A stretch of 63,668 bases of DNA, taken from positions 1 to 63,668 of the forward strand of contig CAMXSH010000008.1 of assembly GCA_947246475.1 (NCBI GenBank). Direction: 5' to 3'. A program made the translations under genes and the position numbers. Position 1 is the first letter of the stretch. Each line of letters begins with the position of its first letter. The notes beneath the pieces are model-generated. The model was not told where the DNA came from. It ran no database searches and saw nothing but the letters and a program-made list of their open reading frames with translations. The DNA is from an uncultured Roseburia sp. GTDB taxonomy: Bacteria > Bacillota > Clostridia > Lachnospirales > Lachnospiraceae. Below, in pieces: positions 1 to 9,797 of the stretch.

Positions 1-32
1 TATTATAAATATGCGGTTGGAAAGTTATGGTG

Positions 33-1172
33 TCATGTCTTAGTCCGTTTTTTCGATATTCCCAGGACCAGCCCCATCTCTGCCAGAAGGATCGACACAC
101 TGGTACCTCCATAGCTGATAAAAGGCATCGGGATACCCGTAGAGGGCATGGAGTTGGTCACCACCGCGATGTTCATCATCACCTGAGTGGCAATATGTAT
201 CATAACACCAGTACAGATCAATCCACTGAATAAATCTGGCGCCGTCACCGCCGTATTGTAGATTCTCCAAAGAAGAATAATAAACATCAGTATAACGATC
301 CCCGCTCCCACCATTCCCAGCTCTTCACAAATGATGGAAAAGATCATATCATTATGAGGTTCCGGTATAAAACCCAGTTTCTGCATACTCTCTCCCAGCC
401 CTGTTCCAAATACACCTCCAGAAGCTATGGCATACAATCCCTGTAAAATCTGAAATCCTTTCTCATGGTGCTCCACATCCAGCCAGATTTGAAACCTCTC
501 CATTCGGAAGCCTTCTCCGAACAGAATGATCAGGGCAAAAAATACAACCCCCACCAAAATAATGCCAATGTAAATCCATTTTTTTTTCGCCGCAACAAAA
601 CACATGCCAAATGCGACGATAAAGACGACGATGGCTGTACTCAGATTTTCCATCGCCACCAGCCCCAGAAGCAGCCCCACCGGCACAAATACCCGCACGA
701 TCCCCCGCAGCCTGCTCATCTCCTTCGGACGCATCTGAATGAAATAGGCTGCAATCAGGATCACTGCAATTTTAGTGATCTCTGAGGGCTGAAGCGATAA
801 GGGACCGATGATCAGCCACCTTCTGGCACCATTTTTCTCAGCTCCCATCAGGGAAGCAAGAACCTGCAGTATCGCCGCCACAAAATAGATCAGCGTGACC
901 AGCCGGATCCGCAGCCCCGGTATCTTCTTAATATAGGCATGGTAGTTGATATTTACCACCACCAGCATCGCCGTGATCCCAGCAATGACTCCAAATAGCT
1001 GTTTCTTTAAAAAGTATGCAGCATCATTGTATTTCACCTGTGAAGTATATGAACTTGAACTGTAGATCATCAGCAGCCCAAACCCTACCAGACAAAGGGT
1101 AATGAGCAGGAGACTGTAATCAAAGGTACTTTCCCGCTGATAATTGGCCCGGTCCTGCCCGCTTTTTCTCAT
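33..1172 (-). CDS. ftsW: FtsW/SpoVE-type SEDS peptidoglycan glycosyltransferase
   Basis: Polytopic SEDS-family protein that polymerises lipid II into glycan strands at the division septum together with a class B PBP. About ten hydrophobic segments are visible. Family motifs include GARRW and QPSEITK in the first half and [13 protein letters not shown] near the C-terminus. The frame opens upstream at 1193, overlapping murD, but the ATG at 1172 (MRKSGQ) lies just past the murD stop behind GGAG and is my choice, giving 379 residues. It is the last dcw gene in the window. Whether it serves vegetative division (FtsW) or spore cortex (SpoVE) cannot be told from sequence alone. Confidence 0.9.
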   Translation of the reverse strand: MRKSGQDRANYQRESTFDYSLLLITLCLVGFGLLMIYSSSSYTSQVKYNDAAYFLKKQLFGVIAGITAMLVVVNINYHAYIKKIPGLRIRLVTLIYFVAAILQVLASLMGAEKNGARRWLIIGPLSLQPSEITKIAVILIAAYFIQMRPKEMSRLRGIVRVFVPVGLLLGLVAMENLSTAIVVFIVAFGMCFVAAKKKWIYIGIILVGVVFFALIILFGEGFRMERFQIWLDVEHHEKGFQILQGLYAIASGGVFGTGLGESMQKLGFIPEPHNDMIFSIICEELGMVGAGIVILMFIILLWRIYNTAVTAPDLFSGLICTGVMIHIATQVMMNIAVVTNSMPSTGIPMPFISYGGTSVSILLAEMGLVLGISKKRTKT

Positions 1173-1179
1173 TCCGATC

Positions 1180-2511
1180 TCACTCCAAACCATTCACTAA
1201 TTCTTTAAACATATTCCCCCGCTGCTCGTAGGAATCAAACATATCCCAGCTGGCACATGCCGGCGACAAAAGCACCGCATCCCCCGCCGCAGCCAGCTCG
1301 CTGGCTGTACTCACCGCTTCCTCCAGTGTATCCACAAACTGAAAATCAGTGAATCCACAATCCTTTGCATTCTTGGCGATCCGCTCCCTGGTGGCTCCCA
1401 GGAGCAAAAGACGCTTCACTCTTCCGTCAAAGCTCCGGATCCACTCTGAAAAATCGCCACCCTTATCGTATCCGCCGCCAATCAGCACCGTCGGCCGGTC
1501 CATAGACTGGATTCCTTTGATCGCCGCATCGGGATTGGTTCCCTTAGAATCGTTATAATAATCCACTCCGTTCACAGATTTTACAAACTCTACCCGGTGC
1601 TCCACTGGCTGAAAGTTCCGCACTACCTCTGCCGCAAGCTCTTCCGGCACTCCCATTTCAAACACCATCATCAGTGCTGCCATGATATTTTCTGCATTAT
1701 GATCTCCCGGAAGCCGGGTTTCCTTTTGATTCAGGATCACCCTTCCATCCTCTGCCATTACCAGGTTTCCGCTCTCATCCTTGTACATGCCCTGGCTGAG
1801 TTTCCTTTGGCTGCTGAAAAACAAAGTCCGGCATCTCATATGACGGGCTCTCTCCCGAAGCACTTCATCTTCGTAATTCAGGACACAGAGCTGATCCGCC
1901 CCCTGGTTTTTCGTTATGCTGATCTTGGCATCAATATAGTTTTCCATGGTCCCATGCCGGTTCAAGTGGTCCGGTGTGATATTCAGCACCGCACTTACCT
2001 TCGGCGCAAAGGTATCAATGGTCTCCAGCTGAAAACTGCTGATCTCCGCTACCGTCACAGAATCTTTGTCACTCTTTAACACCTCTTTTGTATAAGGATT
2101 TCCTATATTTCCTACCACAAAGGTCTTCTGATTATAAGCCCTCATGATCTCACCAGTCAGGGTAGTAGTGGTGGTTTTACCATTAGTTCCTGTGATCCCC
2201 ATCACCTGCCCTCTCTCCATCAGCCAGGCCAGCTCGATCTCGCCGATCACCGGCACTCTGTTATGAATCAGATATCTGGCTGCCGGAATATCCAGCGGAA
2301 CACCGGGACTGAATACCGCACAGTCAAACCCGGTAAACATTTCTTCCGGAAGATCCCCCAGGTATAATGGCACATCCACCGGCTCGAACTTTATATCTTT
2401 GTTCCCGTCATAAAGACTTACCAGAGCCCCCATCTTCTTTAATAGTTCATATGCTGCCATTCCGCTTTTTCCGAGACCGACAACCAGAACCTTTTTATCC
2501 TTTAGATTCAT
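1180..2511 (-). CDS. murD: UDP-N-acetylmuramoylalanine--D-glutamate ligase
   Basis: Cytoplasmic ATP-dependent ligase adding D-glutamate to UDP-MurNAc-L-Ala. The 443-residue length is normal. The N-terminal Rossmann part has [13 protein letters not shown]; the central Mur ATPase loop is [12 protein letters not shown] near residue 105. EISSFQLE and the [11 protein letters not shown] metal/ATP region follow, then the C-terminal [13 protein letters not shown] segment. It sits between mraY and ftsW in the usual dcw order on the same strand, so it is very likely cotranscribed with them. Confidence 0.96.
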   Translation of the reverse strand: MNLKDKKVLVVGLGKSGMAAYELLKKMGALVSLYDGNKDIKFEPVDVPLYLGDLPEEMFTGFDCAVFSPGVPLDIPAARYLIHNRVPVIGEIELAWLMERGQVMGITGTNGKTTTTTLTGEIMRAYNQKTFVVGNIGNPYTKEVLKSDKDSVTVAEISSFQLETIDTFAPKVSAVLNITPDHLNRHGTMENYIDAKISITKNQGADQLCVLNYEDEVLRERARHMRCRTLFFSSQRKLSQGMYKDESGNLVMAEDGRVILNQKETRLPGDHNAENIMAALMMVFEMGVPEELAAEVVRNFQPVEHRVEFVKSVNGVDYYNDSKGTNPDAAIKGIQSMDRPTVLIGGGYDKGGDFSEWIRSFDGRVKRLLLLGATRERIAKNAKDCGFTDFQFVDTLEEAVSTASELAAAGDAVLLSPACASWDMFDSYEQRGNMFKELVNGLE

Positions 2512-2540
2512 ATTTATTCCTCACTTTTTCAATCATTGAG

Positions 2541-3506
2541 CTACATCGCCATAAGTCCCAGCAGGCATAAGATCGCCGTAACAATACTGAAAGCCGCCAC
2601 CACCTGGGTCTCTGAAAAACCACTCAATTCAAAATGATGGTGGATCGGCGCCATCTTAAAGATCCGCTTGCCGTGGGTAAGCTTAAAGTAACCTACCTGC
2701 ATTATAACCGAGATCACCTCCAAAAGATAGATCAATCCAACGATCACGATAAAGAGCGGCATGCGCAGCATAAGTGCAATAGAAGCTACAAAACCACCTA
2801 GTGCCAGCGAACCCGTATCTCCCATAAACACCCTTGCCGGATACGTATTGAACAGCAGAAATCCCAAAAGGCTTCCCACCACTGCTCCTGTGATCGGAGC
2901 CATAGCCGCATTGACAGCCAGTGCCGCCACCGTAAAAAATGTCGCCACAATGGCAGTGACTCCCGATGCCAGCCCATCCAGGCCGTCAGTAAAGTTAACA
3001 CCATTGACTGTACCCAGCACAACGATAAATACAAAGATGATAAATAGCCAGTCTGGCATATTAAACACCATTCCCCCGGTAAAGGGGATCACTATGGAAG
3101 CCTCGATCTTTGCCACATTGAAGTAGTAATATACAAAAATAGCAGTAACTATAAACTGACCAAACATCTTCTGCAGGGGCTTCAATCCCAAAGAGCGTTT
3201 CATCACAACTTTAATATAATCATCCAAAAAGCCAATGATCCCAAATCCCAACGTCATAAACAGAACTGGTATGATATCGGGATATCTTCTTATGTAGATC
3301 AGAGACGTAAGAAGGATCGACACCAGAATAACGAGACCGCCCATGGTAGGCGTCCCTGCCTTTTTTAGGTGGGATTCCGGACCGTCATCCCTCACATACT
3401 GCCCAAACTTTAGCTTTCGCAGAAAAGGAATGATGATCGGACACAGGATCACACTGATCCCAAAAGAAATAACTACTGGCATCAAAATACTTAAATTAAA
3501 ATTCAC
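2541..3506 (-). CDS. mraY: Phospho-N-acetylmuramoyl-pentapeptide-transferase
   Basis: Integral membrane enzyme that makes lipid I from UDP-MurNAc-pentapeptide and undecaprenyl phosphate. Its 321 residues carry about ten membrane segments. Characteristic motifs are DDYIK (residues about 93-97), NFTDGLDGLA with catalytic aspartates, FMGDTGSLALGG, and APIHHHFE near the C-terminus. The start is a GTG at 3506: GAGGTG stands six bases before it and no upstream ATG fits better. It is followed 29 bases later by murD. Confidence 0.96.
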   Translation of the reverse strand: MNFNLSILMPVVISFGISVILCPIIIPFLRKLKFGQYVRDDGPESHLKKAGTPTMGGLVILVSILLTSLIYIRRYPDIIPVLFMTLGFGIIGFLDDYIKVVMKRSLGLKPLQKMFGQFIVTAIFVYYYFNVAKIEASIVIPFTGGMVFNMPDWLFIIFVFIVVLGTVNGVNFTDGLDGLASGVTAIVATFFTVAALAVNAAMAPITGAVVGSLLGFLLFNTYPARVFMGDTGSLALGGFVASIALMLRMPLFIVIVGLIYLLEVISVIMQVGYFKLTHGKRIFKMAPIHHHFELSGFSETQVVAAFSIVTAILCLLGLMAM

Positions 3507-3589
3507 CTTTTACACCTCATTTTATCGAAATTTATTTTGCAGATCATGCAATTGTAATTGTACTCCATTACCGCCACAATCGCAAGGGT

Positions 3590-5308
3590 TTATTCTTCGA
3601 GAAGATACGGAAGGATGTTGGTATAGATCGAAGAGATTGCCGGCGCAGCAATCGTTCCTCCATAATACAGCCCCTGGGGTTCATCGATGCGGACCAGCGC
3701 GATCACCTGTGGATTTTCCACTGGGGAAAATCCCATACAGGATGCAATATATTTTCCGTTTCCTCTGGGAAGTTTCTGGCTGGTTCCCGTCTTGGCCCCC
3801 ACCATATATCCCTCCACTGCGGCTTTTTTTCCTCCGCCTTCTGTCACCACATGCCCCAGCGCTTCGCAGATCTCTTTGGATTTCTCCTCGGTAATCACCT
3901 CGTCGCCGCTGCTGTAGGCAAACTTTTTCATTACCGTTCCATCGCTGTTCGTGGCACTGACTCCAAAATGCGGCGTAATGCTCTTTCCTCCATTTATGAT
4001 CTGGGAGATGGAAGTCAGCATCCGGATCGGAGACAGCTGAAAAGACTGTCCGAAGGACATCGTGGCAAGTTCCACCGCACCCACATTTTCTTTCTTATGC
4101 ATAATGGTTCCCGCTTCTCCCGGCACGTCGATGCCAGTTTTTTTCAGGATTCCAAACCGATTTATTTCCTCAAACATTCCACTCACGCCCACTCTGGCTC
4201 CCACTTCCATAAAAACCGGGTTACAGGAATTCATGATCCCCTGCAGAAACGTTTCTGCACCATGCCCTGTGGTCTTATGGCACCGTATCCTGCGGTCTTC
4301 CACTATTTTATACCCCGGACAGGAAAAGGTGTCTGTCATCTTCACAACCCCCTTTTCCAGTGCCGCCGCAGTGGTAATGACTTTAAAGGTAGATCCCGGC
4401 TCATAGGTGTCACTGACTGCAAGGTTTCTCCACTGGTTATTCAGCTTATCCATCTTTTCTTTTTGTGACAATCCCTCCGATCCCTCTGTCAGCTCGTAGG
4501 GATGGTTGAGATCAAATTCTGGCGCGTTGACCATGGCATATATTTCCCCATTCTGCGGGTTCATGATAATGATCTCCACCGTCTTCGCCTGCTTCTGTTC
4601 CAGCAGGGTATACGCCACCTGGTTTGCATACTTCATCACATTCAGATCCAGACTTGTGGTCAGCGTCCAGCCCGCCACCGGCTCGATCCGGTCCTCTGCA
4701 CCATTTTTGATCTCCGTACCCCCTGCCGTGGTCATCGTCAGGATGGAGCCGTCGATTCCTTTTAAAAACTTTTCATAAGAGACTTCCAGGCCAATGATCC
4801 CCTGGTTATCTCCACCAGTAAATCCTAAAACTTTCGAGGCAAGGGAGCCATATTCATAGTATCTTTTATAGTCCTCATCTACCGTAACCCCCGCCAGACG
4901 GTAGCCACGGATTCTGTCGGAAACTTCTTTTTCTACATTGGATTTTATCTTCTCACGGGAGGATACTTTTTCCACTTTTTTCCGAATTGTCGCCTCATCG
5001 ATCTCCAGCTCTTTGGATAAAATGGATATTACCCGCTCTGGTTCTTTGACCTGGCTGTGTATGACAGAGATCGTTGACACAGAAACATTGCCCGCCAGAA
5101 GATTACCATTACGGTCAAGAATCTTTCCCCGCTCAGCTTTGATCGCCCTCTCTCTCTCGTGCAGCTCCTTTGCCAGCACCCCGTAATAGTCTGCCCGATA
5201 AATCATCAGATATCCAAGCCTTGCCATCATACAGGTGAGAATCAGCGCAAATACAAAGAGCGTCAAAAACAAATTTTGTCTTTGATATGTCTTATGCCTG
5301 ACCAGCAT
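3590..5308 (-). CDS. Class B penicillin-binding protein (FtsI/SpoVD type)
   Basis: Monofunctional D,D-transpeptidase anchored by one N-terminal membrane segment (about residues 13-35), 572 residues. The PBP dimerisation domain follows the anchor. The transpeptidase motifs are all present: EPGSTFKV (SxxK), SCNP (SxN) and GAKTGTSQK (KTG). No PASTA domain is seen, which favours a division-type enzyme over a typical full SpoVD. It lies directly downstream of a second class B PBP. The two probably divide vegetative and sporulation septum work, but which does which cannot be read from sequence. Confidence 0.9.
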   Translation of the reverse strand: MLVRHKTYQRQNLFLTLFVFALILTCMMARLGYLMIYRADYYGVLAKELHERERAIKAERGKILDRNGNLLAGNVSVSTISVIHSQVKEPERVISILSKELEIDEATIRKKVEKVSSREKIKSNVEKEVSDRIRGYRLAGVTVDEDYKRYYEYGSLASKVLGFTGGDNQGIIGLEVSYEKFLKGIDGSILTMTTAGGTEIKNGAEDRIEPVAGWTLTTSLDLNVMKYANQVAYTLLEQKQAKTVEIIIMNPQNGEIYAMVNAPEFDLNHPYELTEGSEGLSQKEKMDKLNNQWRNLAVSDTYEPGSTFKVITTAAALEKGVVKMTDTFSCPGYKIVEDRRIRCHKTTGHGAETFLQGIMNSCNPVFMEVGARVGVSGMFEEINRFGILKKTGIDVPGEAGTIMHKKENVGAVELATMSFGQSFQLSPIRMLTSISQIINGGKSITPHFGVSATNSDGTVMKKFAYSSGDEVITEEKSKEICEALGHVVTEGGGKKAAVEGYMVGAKTGTSQKLPRGNGKYIASCMGFSPVENPQVIALVRIDEPQGLYYGGTIAAPAISSIYTNILPYLLEE

Positions 5309-5367
5309 ACTGCCTCCCCAGAAACATATATCTTTATTAATGTATTATAAAGGGAATAAAGATATAC

Positions 5368-7338
5368 CTATTCTTCCTCAGTCGGCGTATCTTCTGCTGG
5401 TGTTCCGTCTTCTGTCTCCGGGTCATTTTCTTTTTGCTGCCCGTCTTCTGTCTTCGGGTCATTCTCTGCCGGCTGCCCGTCCTCTGCCGATGGATCCGGG
5501 GTCTCCTCCGCTTCCGAGTAGATCCCCAAAAACGGAAGGATTCTTTTCATGATCTTTGACGCATATTCTGTGGCATAAGTACTGTGGGCCTGATCCTCCA
5601 CCTTCGGTTCATCGATAATTACATATATCACCGCCTGGGGATCCTCCGCTGGGACGCAGCCAATAAAAGAAACCAGATATTTTTTATCTGCCACTGGTCT
5701 CTTCTCCGCCGTTCCCGTCTTTCCTCCAATAGAGTACCCTTTGACCTGCGCCGGTTTTGCTGTTCCCTCTTCTACCGTAGCTTTCATATACTTCCGGATC
5801 AGCCGGCTGGCAGCATCCGATACTGTCCTCTTCACCACAACGGGTTCTGTATTCTCAACTACCGCACCATTTTCATTCTGAATTTCTTTAACGATATGGG
5901 GTTGGTAATAATTTCCTCCATTTATCAGGGAAGAAAATCCTGCCGCCATCTGCACCATAGTCACCGTCTGTGTCTGTCCAAAGCTGCTGGTGGCGAGCTC
6001 CACCGGATTTAGTTCCTCTTCTGTATGAATGATCCCGGCGTTCTCTCCCGGCAGGTCAATGCCTGTTCTCTGACCAAATCCGAAAATCTTATTGTATTTG
6101 CTAAAGTTAGCTCTTCCAAGATCTTCCCCGATTTTCATAAGGGCGCTGTTGCAGGATTCCATCAGACTCTGCTGCAGTGACACGGTATTGTGGCCGCTGC
6201 GGACCGCACAATGGATCTCTGTTCCCGCCACATTTCTCACTCCGGTACACCCAAAAGAATCCGAGTCTTTCACGGTTCCCTCATCCAGTGCAGCTGCCAC
6301 CGTAAAGGGTTTAAACGTAGATCCTGGCTCGTAATCATTAGCGATGCAGAAATTAGACCACATCGCCATCAGATTTTCTGTCGTGGTTTCTTCATCCATT
6401 CCTGCAATTTCTTCCTGGGTGTACATTAGAGAGAGGTCTCTCGGCTCGTTCAGATTATAATTGTTCTGGGAAGCCATGGCCAGTATCTCTCCATTTTTCG
6501 GATTCATTACCAGAACACCTATGTTTTTTGCCCCCACATCCTTGTTATACTTTTTGATCTGCTGTTCTACGATCCTCTGTACATTGGCATCCAGCGTCAG
6601 CACCACAGAATTTCCATTTACGGCTTTTTTTACCGTTCTCTGAAAATCCATATTGGCATCAAAATAACCGTACTCTCTGCCATTTTTTCCGTTAAGTTTC
6701 TCGTTGTAGCTCCCCTCTACACCATAGGTACCCTGATTTTCTGAGGAAGTAAATCCTATGACATTAGCGCCTATCGTATCTAGCGGGTACTCCCTGGTAA
6801 ATATTTCCTCAAACCACACGCCCTGTATCTTTTTTTTGTCTTTTTTCTTCTTTTTATTCTTCTCTATCTCCTCTAAAAATCCGGAGATCTGTTTCCTGGT
6901 AAGTTCTTTCAGTCCATCCACATGCTGGTACATGGATTCCGGATGCTCCGCTAGAATCTGCTCTATGCTGCTGGTATCAAAAGCAAAATACTGGGCCATC
7001 GCCGCCAGGGTATCCGCCTTCACCTCCGGATCTGCCAGAATCGTTCTAGGCTCCAGAATCAGATTGAATTTGCGGACGCTCTGGGCAAGGATCGTTCCAT
7101 TGCGGTCCTTAATCGCCCCACGTCTGAAACTCAGCACTTTATTGGTATAGGACTGCTGGGAAAATACCTGCTTTTTATAAGCGTCTCCATTGTCCCTGTT
7201 CAATGTGTATATTCTTATGCCAAGGGCCAGAAACAGCAGAAAAACTAACACCAAAAAGAGAAAGAGGGTTTGTATCATCCCTCTTGTAAATCTTTTTGGC
7301 CTTCTTCTTATCCTGTGGACTCTTCTGCGGATCACCAT
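5368..7338 (-). CDS. Class B penicillin-binding protein with acidic tail
   Basis: D,D-transpeptidase of 656 residues with a very basic cytoplasmic N-terminus (MVIRRRVHRIRRR) and one membrane segment near residues 22-45. A PBP dimerisation domain follows, with a lysine-rich loop near residues 160-170. The catalytic motifs are EPGSTFKP, SCNSA and GGKTGTAEK. The last 45 residues are an acidic low-complexity tail made of repeated units such as PETEDG and KTEDGQ, which is unlike its paralogue. It sits in the canonical ftsI position right after the FtsL-like gene, with AAGGTGA before the ATG. Confidence 0.9.
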   Translation of the reverse strand: MVIRRRVHRIRRRPKRFTRGMIQTLFLFLVLVFLLFLALGIRIYTLNRDNGDAYKKQVFSQQSYTNKVLSFRRGAIKDRNGTILAQSVRKFNLILEPRTILADPEVKADTLAAMAQYFAFDTSSIEQILAEHPESMYQHVDGLKELTRKQISGFLEEIEKNKKKKKDKKKIQGVWFEEIFTREYPLDTIGANVIGFTSSENQGTYGVEGSYNEKLNGKNGREYGYFDANMDFQRTVKKAVNGNSVVLTLDANVQRIVEQQIKKYNKDVGAKNIGVLVMNPKNGEILAMASQNNYNLNEPRDLSLMYTQEEIAGMDEETTTENLMAMWSNFCIANDYEPGSTFKPFTVAAALDEGTVKDSDSFGCTGVRNVAGTEIHCAVRSGHNTVSLQQSLMESCNSALMKIGEDLGRANFSKYNKIFGFGQRTGIDLPGENAGIIHTEEELNPVELATSSFGQTQTVTMVQMAAGFSSLINGGNYYQPHIVKEIQNENGAVVENTEPVVVKRTVSDAASRLIRKYMKATVEEGTAKPAQVKGYSIGGKTGTAEKRPVADKKYLVSFIGCVPAEDPQAVIYVIIDEPKVEDQAHSTYATEYASKIMKRILPFLGIYSEAEETPDPSAEDGQPAENDPKTEDGQQKENDPETEDGTPAEDTPTEEE

Positions 7339-7354
7339 TCCAATTCACCTTTTC

Positions 7355-7789
7355 CTACTTATTATGCAGCCTCACCTGTGTACTCTTTTTGCTTTCATAA
7401 GTATAGATCTGGTCGCTCTTAGCGCTTTTCATCCCGAGCTCCCTGGTTGCCTTTTTGTATATTGCTCCCAGATCCAGCTCTTCTTCCAGCTCCTGAAGGG
7501 CGTTGGAATTTTCCTTTTCCATCTCCACCACTTCGCTCTCAAGTCCTACCACACCCTTACTGAGATAGGTATTCTGAAACTGCAGTTTTAAATAATAATA
7601 GCACACTGAGAACGCTATGGCAAATGTTATTACGATTAGCGCGACAGAAACCCGGTCTACCCGTCTTCTCCGTACCGGCTGCGGTCTTCTCCGGGGCTGC
7701 CTGCCCGGCTCCCCTTCGATCCGCCTCGCCGGCACCGCGCTTAGCTTCCGCGCCGTATTTCCGTATATGTAAGTTGTTTTTCCTGCCAT
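7355..7789 (-). CDS. FtsL-like septum protein
   Basis: Small bitopic membrane protein of 144 residues in the ftsL slot between rsmH and the first PBP gene. It has an Arg/Pro-rich cytoplasmic head, one membrane helix (VALIVITFAIAFSVCYYYL) and a periplasm-facing heptad-rich coiled coil with the phrase LESEVVEMEKEN. FtsL proteins diverge strongly, so the call rests on topology and gene order. I prefer the ATG at 7789 (MAGKTTY), which has GGGGG about nine bases upstream; an ATG at 7819 would overlap the end of rsmH. Confidence 0.75.
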   Translation of the reverse strand: MAGKTTYIYGNTARKLSAVPARRIEGEPGRQPRRRPQPVRRRRVDRVSVALIVITFAIAFSVCYYYLKLQFQNTYLSKGVVGLESEVVEMEKENSNALQELEEELDLGAIYKKATRELGMKSAKSDQIYTYESKKSTQVRLHNK

Positions 7790-7802
7790 CTGATAAATCC
7801 CC

Positions 7803-8741
7803 CTAGTCTCTCCGTTCAAAGATACGAAGTTTCGCGCTCTTTGAGCGTGTATTTCCTGCCAGTTCTTCCTCTCCGGGAAGAGTCGGTTTTCTTGTGATCA
7901 CTTTCCCTTTTGTTTTATTTCCACAGACACAAACCGGAAAATCCGGCGGACAGGTGCAGGGATTTTCCATCCTGCGGAAAAAATTCTTCACCATCCGGTC
8001 TTCCAGCGAATGAAAGGTGATAATACACAGCCTTCCCTCGTCTGCCAGAAGCGACACCATATCCTCCAACGCTTCCTGGAGAACCTCCAGCTCATGGTTG
8101 ACCTCAATCCGGATCGCCTGAAAACTTCGTTTCGCCGGGTGCCCCTTGCTGTTTTTCGCCTTTGCTGGCATGGAAGCACGGATGATATCCACCAATTCTC
8201 CCGTGGTCTCTACCGCCTTTTCCTGCCGTCTCTGTACAATATGCTTCGCGATACTCCTAGCAAAGCGTTCTTCTCCATAATCCCTAAGTATCTGGCATAA
8301 TTTCTCCTCTGGATAAGAATTCACTACATCTGCAGCAGTCAGCATCTGTGTGCGGTCCATCCGCATATCCAGCGCCGCATCTGCCATGTAAGAAAATCCC
8401 CTTTCTTCTGTATCCAGCTGATAAGATGAAACACCCAAATCCAAAAGGATTCCATTCACCTTATCAATCCCCTGTTCGGCAAGTACCTGTTTCATATGAA
8501 CATAATTGCTTTTTATAATCGTAACTTTGTCCCCAAATTCACTGAGCCGCTCCGACGATGCCATGATGGCATCCTCGTCCTGATCAATACCGATGAACCT
8601 TCCTCTTTGAGAAAGACGTCTGCAGACCTCATAACCGTGGCCGGCTCCGCCAAGAGTTCCATCCACATAGATTCCCTCTGGATCGATATTCAGACCTTCG
8701 ATACATTCCTTTAACAGTACTGATATGTGATTAAATTCCAT
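7803..8741 (-). CDS. rsmH: 16S rRNA (cytosine(1402)-N4)-methyltransferase
   Basis: SAM-dependent methyltransferase of C1402 in 16S rRNA, formerly MraW. Recognisable parts are [13 protein letters not shown] at the start, the SAM loop [18 protein letters not shown], the [11 protein letters not shown] motif, and the [10 protein letters not shown] block followed by a CTCPP..CVCG cysteine cluster. I place the start at the ATG at 8741 (MEFNHIS), where GGAGG is five bases upstream, rather than the ATG twelve bases earlier that lacks a binding site. It is the second gene of the dcw operon. Confidence 0.95.
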   Translation of the reverse strand: MEFNHISVLLKECIEGLNIDPEGIYVDGTLGGAGHGYEVCRRLSQRGRFIGIDQDEDAIMASSERLSEFGDKVTIIKSNYVHMKQVLAEQGIDKVNGILLDLGVSSYQLDTEERGFSYMADAALDMRMDRTQMLTAADVVNSYPEEKLCQILRDYGEERFARSIAKHIVQRRQEKAVETTGELVDIIRASMPAKAKNSKGHPAKRSFQAIRIEVNHELEVLQEALEDMVSLLADEGRLCIITFHSLEDRMVKNFFRRMENPCTCPPDFPVCVCGNKTKGKVITRKPTLPGEEELAGNTRSKSAKLRIFERRD

Positions 8742-8806
8742 CGTTTCCTCCATTTAGCCATCGAGCTGTCCGCTCCGCCTGGTCTGGCAGCATCCAGGCA
8801 CCAGGA

Positions 8807-9235
8807 TCAGTACGAAAGTCCAAGTTCAGACATATGTTCTGCGATCTCATCTACATTTTCAAAGTCATCATTTTCATCCCAAAGTTCCTTACTCCATATC
8901 TCGATCTTGCTCATTACTCCCACAAAGACAATATCCTTTTCCAATCCTGCCTTTTCTCTCAAACTGGCGGGGATCAGAACACGTCCCTGCTTGTCCACAT
9001 CGCAGGGTGCAGCTCCTGCCATGAAATATCTCTGTAATTTACGGGCTTCCTTGCTGCCCGGAAGTTCTCTCAGTTCCTTGACGAAGTCCTGCCACTCATT
9101 TTCTGGATACACAAACAGGCATCCATCCAGTCCCAGTGTCACAACAAAAGAATCCCCGAGCTGTTCTCTGAACTTTGCCGGGATAATCACTCTCCCTTTT
9201 GTATCGATACTGTGTTCATAAGTACCCATGAACAT
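8807..9235 (-). CDS. mraZ: Transcriptional regulator MraZ
   Basis: DNA-binding protein of 142 residues built from two SpoVT/AbrB-like MraZ repeats, each with the DxKGR-type signature: DTKGRVIIPAKFRE near residue 12 and DKQGRVLIPASLRE near residue 83. MraZ forms a ring that binds short direct repeats upstream of its own operon and controls dcw transcription. A matching repeat array is present at 9494-9551 upstream of this gene. The start MFMGTYEHS agrees with the family. About 30 extra residues follow the second repeat. Confidence 0.95.
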   Translation of the reverse strand: MFMGTYEHSIDTKGRVIIPAKFREQLGDSFVVTLGLDGCLFVYPENEWQDFVKELRELPGSKEARKLQRYFMAGAAPCDVDKQGRVLIPASLREKAGLEKDIVFVGVMSKIEIWSKELWDENDDFENVDEIAEHMSELGLSY

Positions 9236-9266
9236 AGGACTTCACCAACTTCCCTCTGTGGAAAGT

Positions 9267-9469
9267 GTGACTAAAACAGTGAGCAAAGTCATGAGAAATA
9301 TCATGCTTGCATGAATATTTCTCATGATTGTGCGAACGTCCATCATGAGGAACGGAGCAATGCGATAAGCAGTGCGGGAGTTCCGAATGATGGAGGGCTG
9401 GTAAAGCTGCGTAGCAGTGACAGCCCGGTGTTTTTAGTCACGAAAATGTTTGTGCCGCCTGTGGCGGCA
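9267..9469. other. Nested inverted-repeat element in the mraZ leader
   Basis: About 200 bases between the MraZ operator and mraZ consist almost entirely of inverted repeats. GTGACTAAAA (9267-9276) pairs with TTTTAGTCAC (9432-9441) and encloses three hairpins. These are a 13-base-pair stem at 9289-9327; a long stem at 9340-9393 (CCATCAT then GGAAC, interrupted by a GA/GA mismatch on the plus strand); and a double stem at 9395-9426. A fourth GC-rich hairpin lies outside at 9453-9469. It would be transcribed as the 5' leader of the dcw operon. It may be a structured RNA or an inserted palindromic repeat; no open reading frame is convincing. Confidence 0.65.
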
Positions 9470-9493
9470 TGTCTTAGACGTACTTTCAAACCA

Positions 9494-9551
9494 CCACTTC
9501 AAACCACTTTACTCCACTTCGCTCCACTTTTAATTAGATTTTACTCCACTT
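9494..9551 (-). promoter_or_regulatory. MraZ operator (five AAGTGG boxes)
   Basis: On the minus strand, AAGTGG occurs at 9524-9529, 9514-9519, 9504-9509 and 9494-9499, exactly ten bases apart, and again at 9546-9551, 22 bases upstream. Ten-base-spaced GTGG-type direct repeats are the known binding pattern of MraZ. The upstream box falls in the spacer of the promoter at 9538-9566 and the four tandem boxes cover the region just downstream of the -10, a good placement for repression. Autoregulation of the mraZ operon is inferred. Confidence 0.88.
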
Positions 9552-9566
9552 TAGGGATTTAGGCAA
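9538..9566 (-). promoter_or_regulatory. Predicted promoter of the mraZ/dcw operon
   Basis: On the minus strand TTGCCT (9561-9566) is separated by 17 bases from TAAAAT (9538-9543), a good sigma-A match. An MraZ box lies inside the spacer. The implied transcript has a leader of about 295 bases before mraZ. Confidence 0.65.
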
Positions 9567-9797
9567 GCATTTTTTTGGCACACACTCGATGTATCCCCTC
9601 TGTCCTTATTAGCTTTGAAACAAACTCACCACCACATCTAGTTTTTACAAAAAACAAAACACCATATCCAGCACTAGATATAGTGTTTGTAATAAATTGT
9701 AAATTTTTGTCGGACCATCCTCACCTTTTTGGGTTGGTATTTTTTCCCTGGTATTATACAGCTTTTACCTTTACCGTAATTTCGTATAGCTGTCAAG

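Noticed and set aside
9579-9602. CACACACTCGA followed by ATCCCC, similar to 15101-15123
   Set aside because: The match is about 24 bases with several differences; I could not link it to an element end or a duplication.
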